A stretch of DNA of 5,362 nucleotides, taken from NCBI GenBank assembly GCA_018825765.1, contig JAHKAQ010000016.1, positions 1 through 5,362 on the forward strand, written 5' to 3'. Positions 4,784 through 5,362 of this stretch are shown one piece after another. The first letter of the stretch is position 1, and each line of letters starts with the position of its first letter. The translations under genes were made by a program, and so were the position numbers. The notes under the pieces were generated by a model, which was given only the letters and a program-made list of their open reading frames with translations, searched no databases and was not told the DNA's origin. This stretch comes from Patescibacteria group bacterium. Lineage in GTDB: Bacteria > Patescibacteriota > Minisyncoccia > CAIUEV01 > JAHKAQ01.

Positions 4784-5362
4784 ATGCTGTATCTAACAAT
4801 TTTAGTTTTAATTTGTTTGTCAGGCCTTTTTTCAGGCCTGACTTTAGGATTTCTCGGCCTTGACGCGAGCGAGCTTAAAAGAAAAGCCGATCTCGGCGAC
4901 CAGAGAGCCAAAAAAATTTATTCCGTCCGAAAAAATGGCAATCTTTTGCTTTGCACCCTGCTTATTGGCAATGTGGCGGTTAATTCCGCCATCTCCATTG
5001 TTTTAAGTGATATCACCAGCGGCGTCCTGGCCGGCGTCCTGGCCACCTTTTTAATCGTGGTCTTTGGCGAAATTTTCCCCCAGGCCACTTTTTACCGCTA
5101 CGCCATGAAAATCGGCCACTATACTGTCTGGCTGGTAAAATTTTTCATCTTTATTTTCTATCCTGTCTGCTGGCCGCTGTCTAAAATTTTAGACAAAATC
5201 CTGGGCCAGGAAATTCCCAAGGTCTGGTCCCGCGCCGAGCTAAGAGAAATCATAAAATACCATGAAGACTCAAGTCTTTCCGACATCAATTCAGACGAAG
5301 AGAGAATCATGCTTGGCGCCCTGTCTTATTCCCAGAAAAAAGTCGCCCATGTCATGACTCCG
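4784..5362 (+). CDS. CNNM/CorC-type membrane protein (DUF21 + CBS), 3' truncated by window
   Basis: The first 193 residues of a CNNM-family protein are present; the frame is open to the window edge. These proteins are membrane transporters or regulators linked to Mg2+ (and related cation) efflux, with a DUF21 transmembrane domain followed by a CBS pair and often a CorC_HlyC domain. Visible motifs are SGLFSGLTLGFLGLD in the first helix (13-27), LLIGNVAVNSAIS (59-71) in the second, and FGEIFPQA (94-101) starting the third. A further hydrophobic helix lies at about 112-130. The linker SRAELREII follows, then a DEERIMLGAL stretch and VAHVMTP (187-193) at the entry to the first CBS motif. The Ser residues of helix 1 and the Gly-Glu of GEIFPQ correspond to conserved ion-site positions of the family. 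The ATG at 4784 begins directly at the first TM helix as in relatives. There is no Shine-Dalgarno. Confidence 0.93.
   Translation, partial: MLYLTILVLICLSGLFSGLTLGFLGLDASELKRKADLGDQRAKKIYSVRKNGNLLLCTLLIGNVAVNSAISIVLSDITSGVLAGVLATFLIVVFGEIFPQATFYRYAMKIGHYTVWLVKFFIFIFYPVCWPLSKILDKILGQEIPKVWSRAELREIIKYHEDSSLSDINSDEERIMLGALSYSQKKVAHVMTP
5021..5044 (+). repeat. Exact 12-bp in-frame tandem duplication in the CNNM gene
   Basis: GGCGTCCTGGCC occurs twice back to back (5021-5032 and 5033-5044). It encodes Gly-Val-Leu-Ala twice (residues 80-87), between the NVAVNS helix and the GEIFPQ helix. The identity is exact at every base, including wobble positions, which points to a recent duplication or slippage. 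Confidence 0.85.

Noticed and set aside
4820..4841. Repeated TCAGGCCT in the start of the CNNM gene.
   Set aside because: It encodes the family-typical Ser-Gly-Leu-Phe-Ser-Gly-Leu helix motif, so the repeat follows from the protein sequence.

Overview
The window looks like chromosomal DNA of a Candidate Phyla Radiation (Patescibacteria) bacterium, probably Parcubacteria-like. This is inferred from the style of the proteins: a short PH-domain membrane protein, a diverged FtsB-like protein, and a SurA N-terminal-like protein without an isomerase domain. Start codons mostly lack Shine-Dalgarno sequences, and the tRNA gene does not encode CCA. Base composition is moderate (mid-40s % GC by eye). 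The standard bacterial code reads every gene without internal stops.

Layout. Positions 1-173 are a leader with no confident gene, holding a bulged hairpin and a widely spaced inverted repeat. LepA (elongation factor 4) follows at 174-1964, complete. After a 54-bp gap with a strong extended -10 element comes a plus-strand run of envelope genes: a 31-codon single-pass membrane peptide (2019-2114), a two-TM bacterial PH-domain protein (2134-2649), an FtsB/DivIC-like coiled-coil protein (2609-3049, overlapping its neighbour by 41 bp) and a membrane-anchored SurA-N-like protein (3046-3795, ATGA overlap). Converging on this run from the minus strand are a slipin (stomatin/SPFH) gene (3906-4646) and, 22 bp downstream of it, a tRNA-Thr(CGT) gene (3811-3883). 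A 137-bp divergent intergenic region carries outward-facing promoter candidates for the slipin and for a CNNM/CorC-type transporter gene (DUF21 plus the start of the CBS region). The transporter gene starts at 4784 and runs off the window.

How they fit together. LepA acts on the ribosome. The four genes behind it are all membrane-anchored and tightly packed, so they probably form one transcription unit serving the cell envelope; the FtsB-like member suggests a link to division. The slipin is a membrane-scaffold protein probably co-transcribed with the tRNA. The CNNM protein begins a separate unit. The points most worth a second look are the small membrane ORF with its possibly leaderless promoter and the compact envelope/division cluster it heads. 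No mobile elements, CRISPR arrays, rRNA or phage genes were seen.
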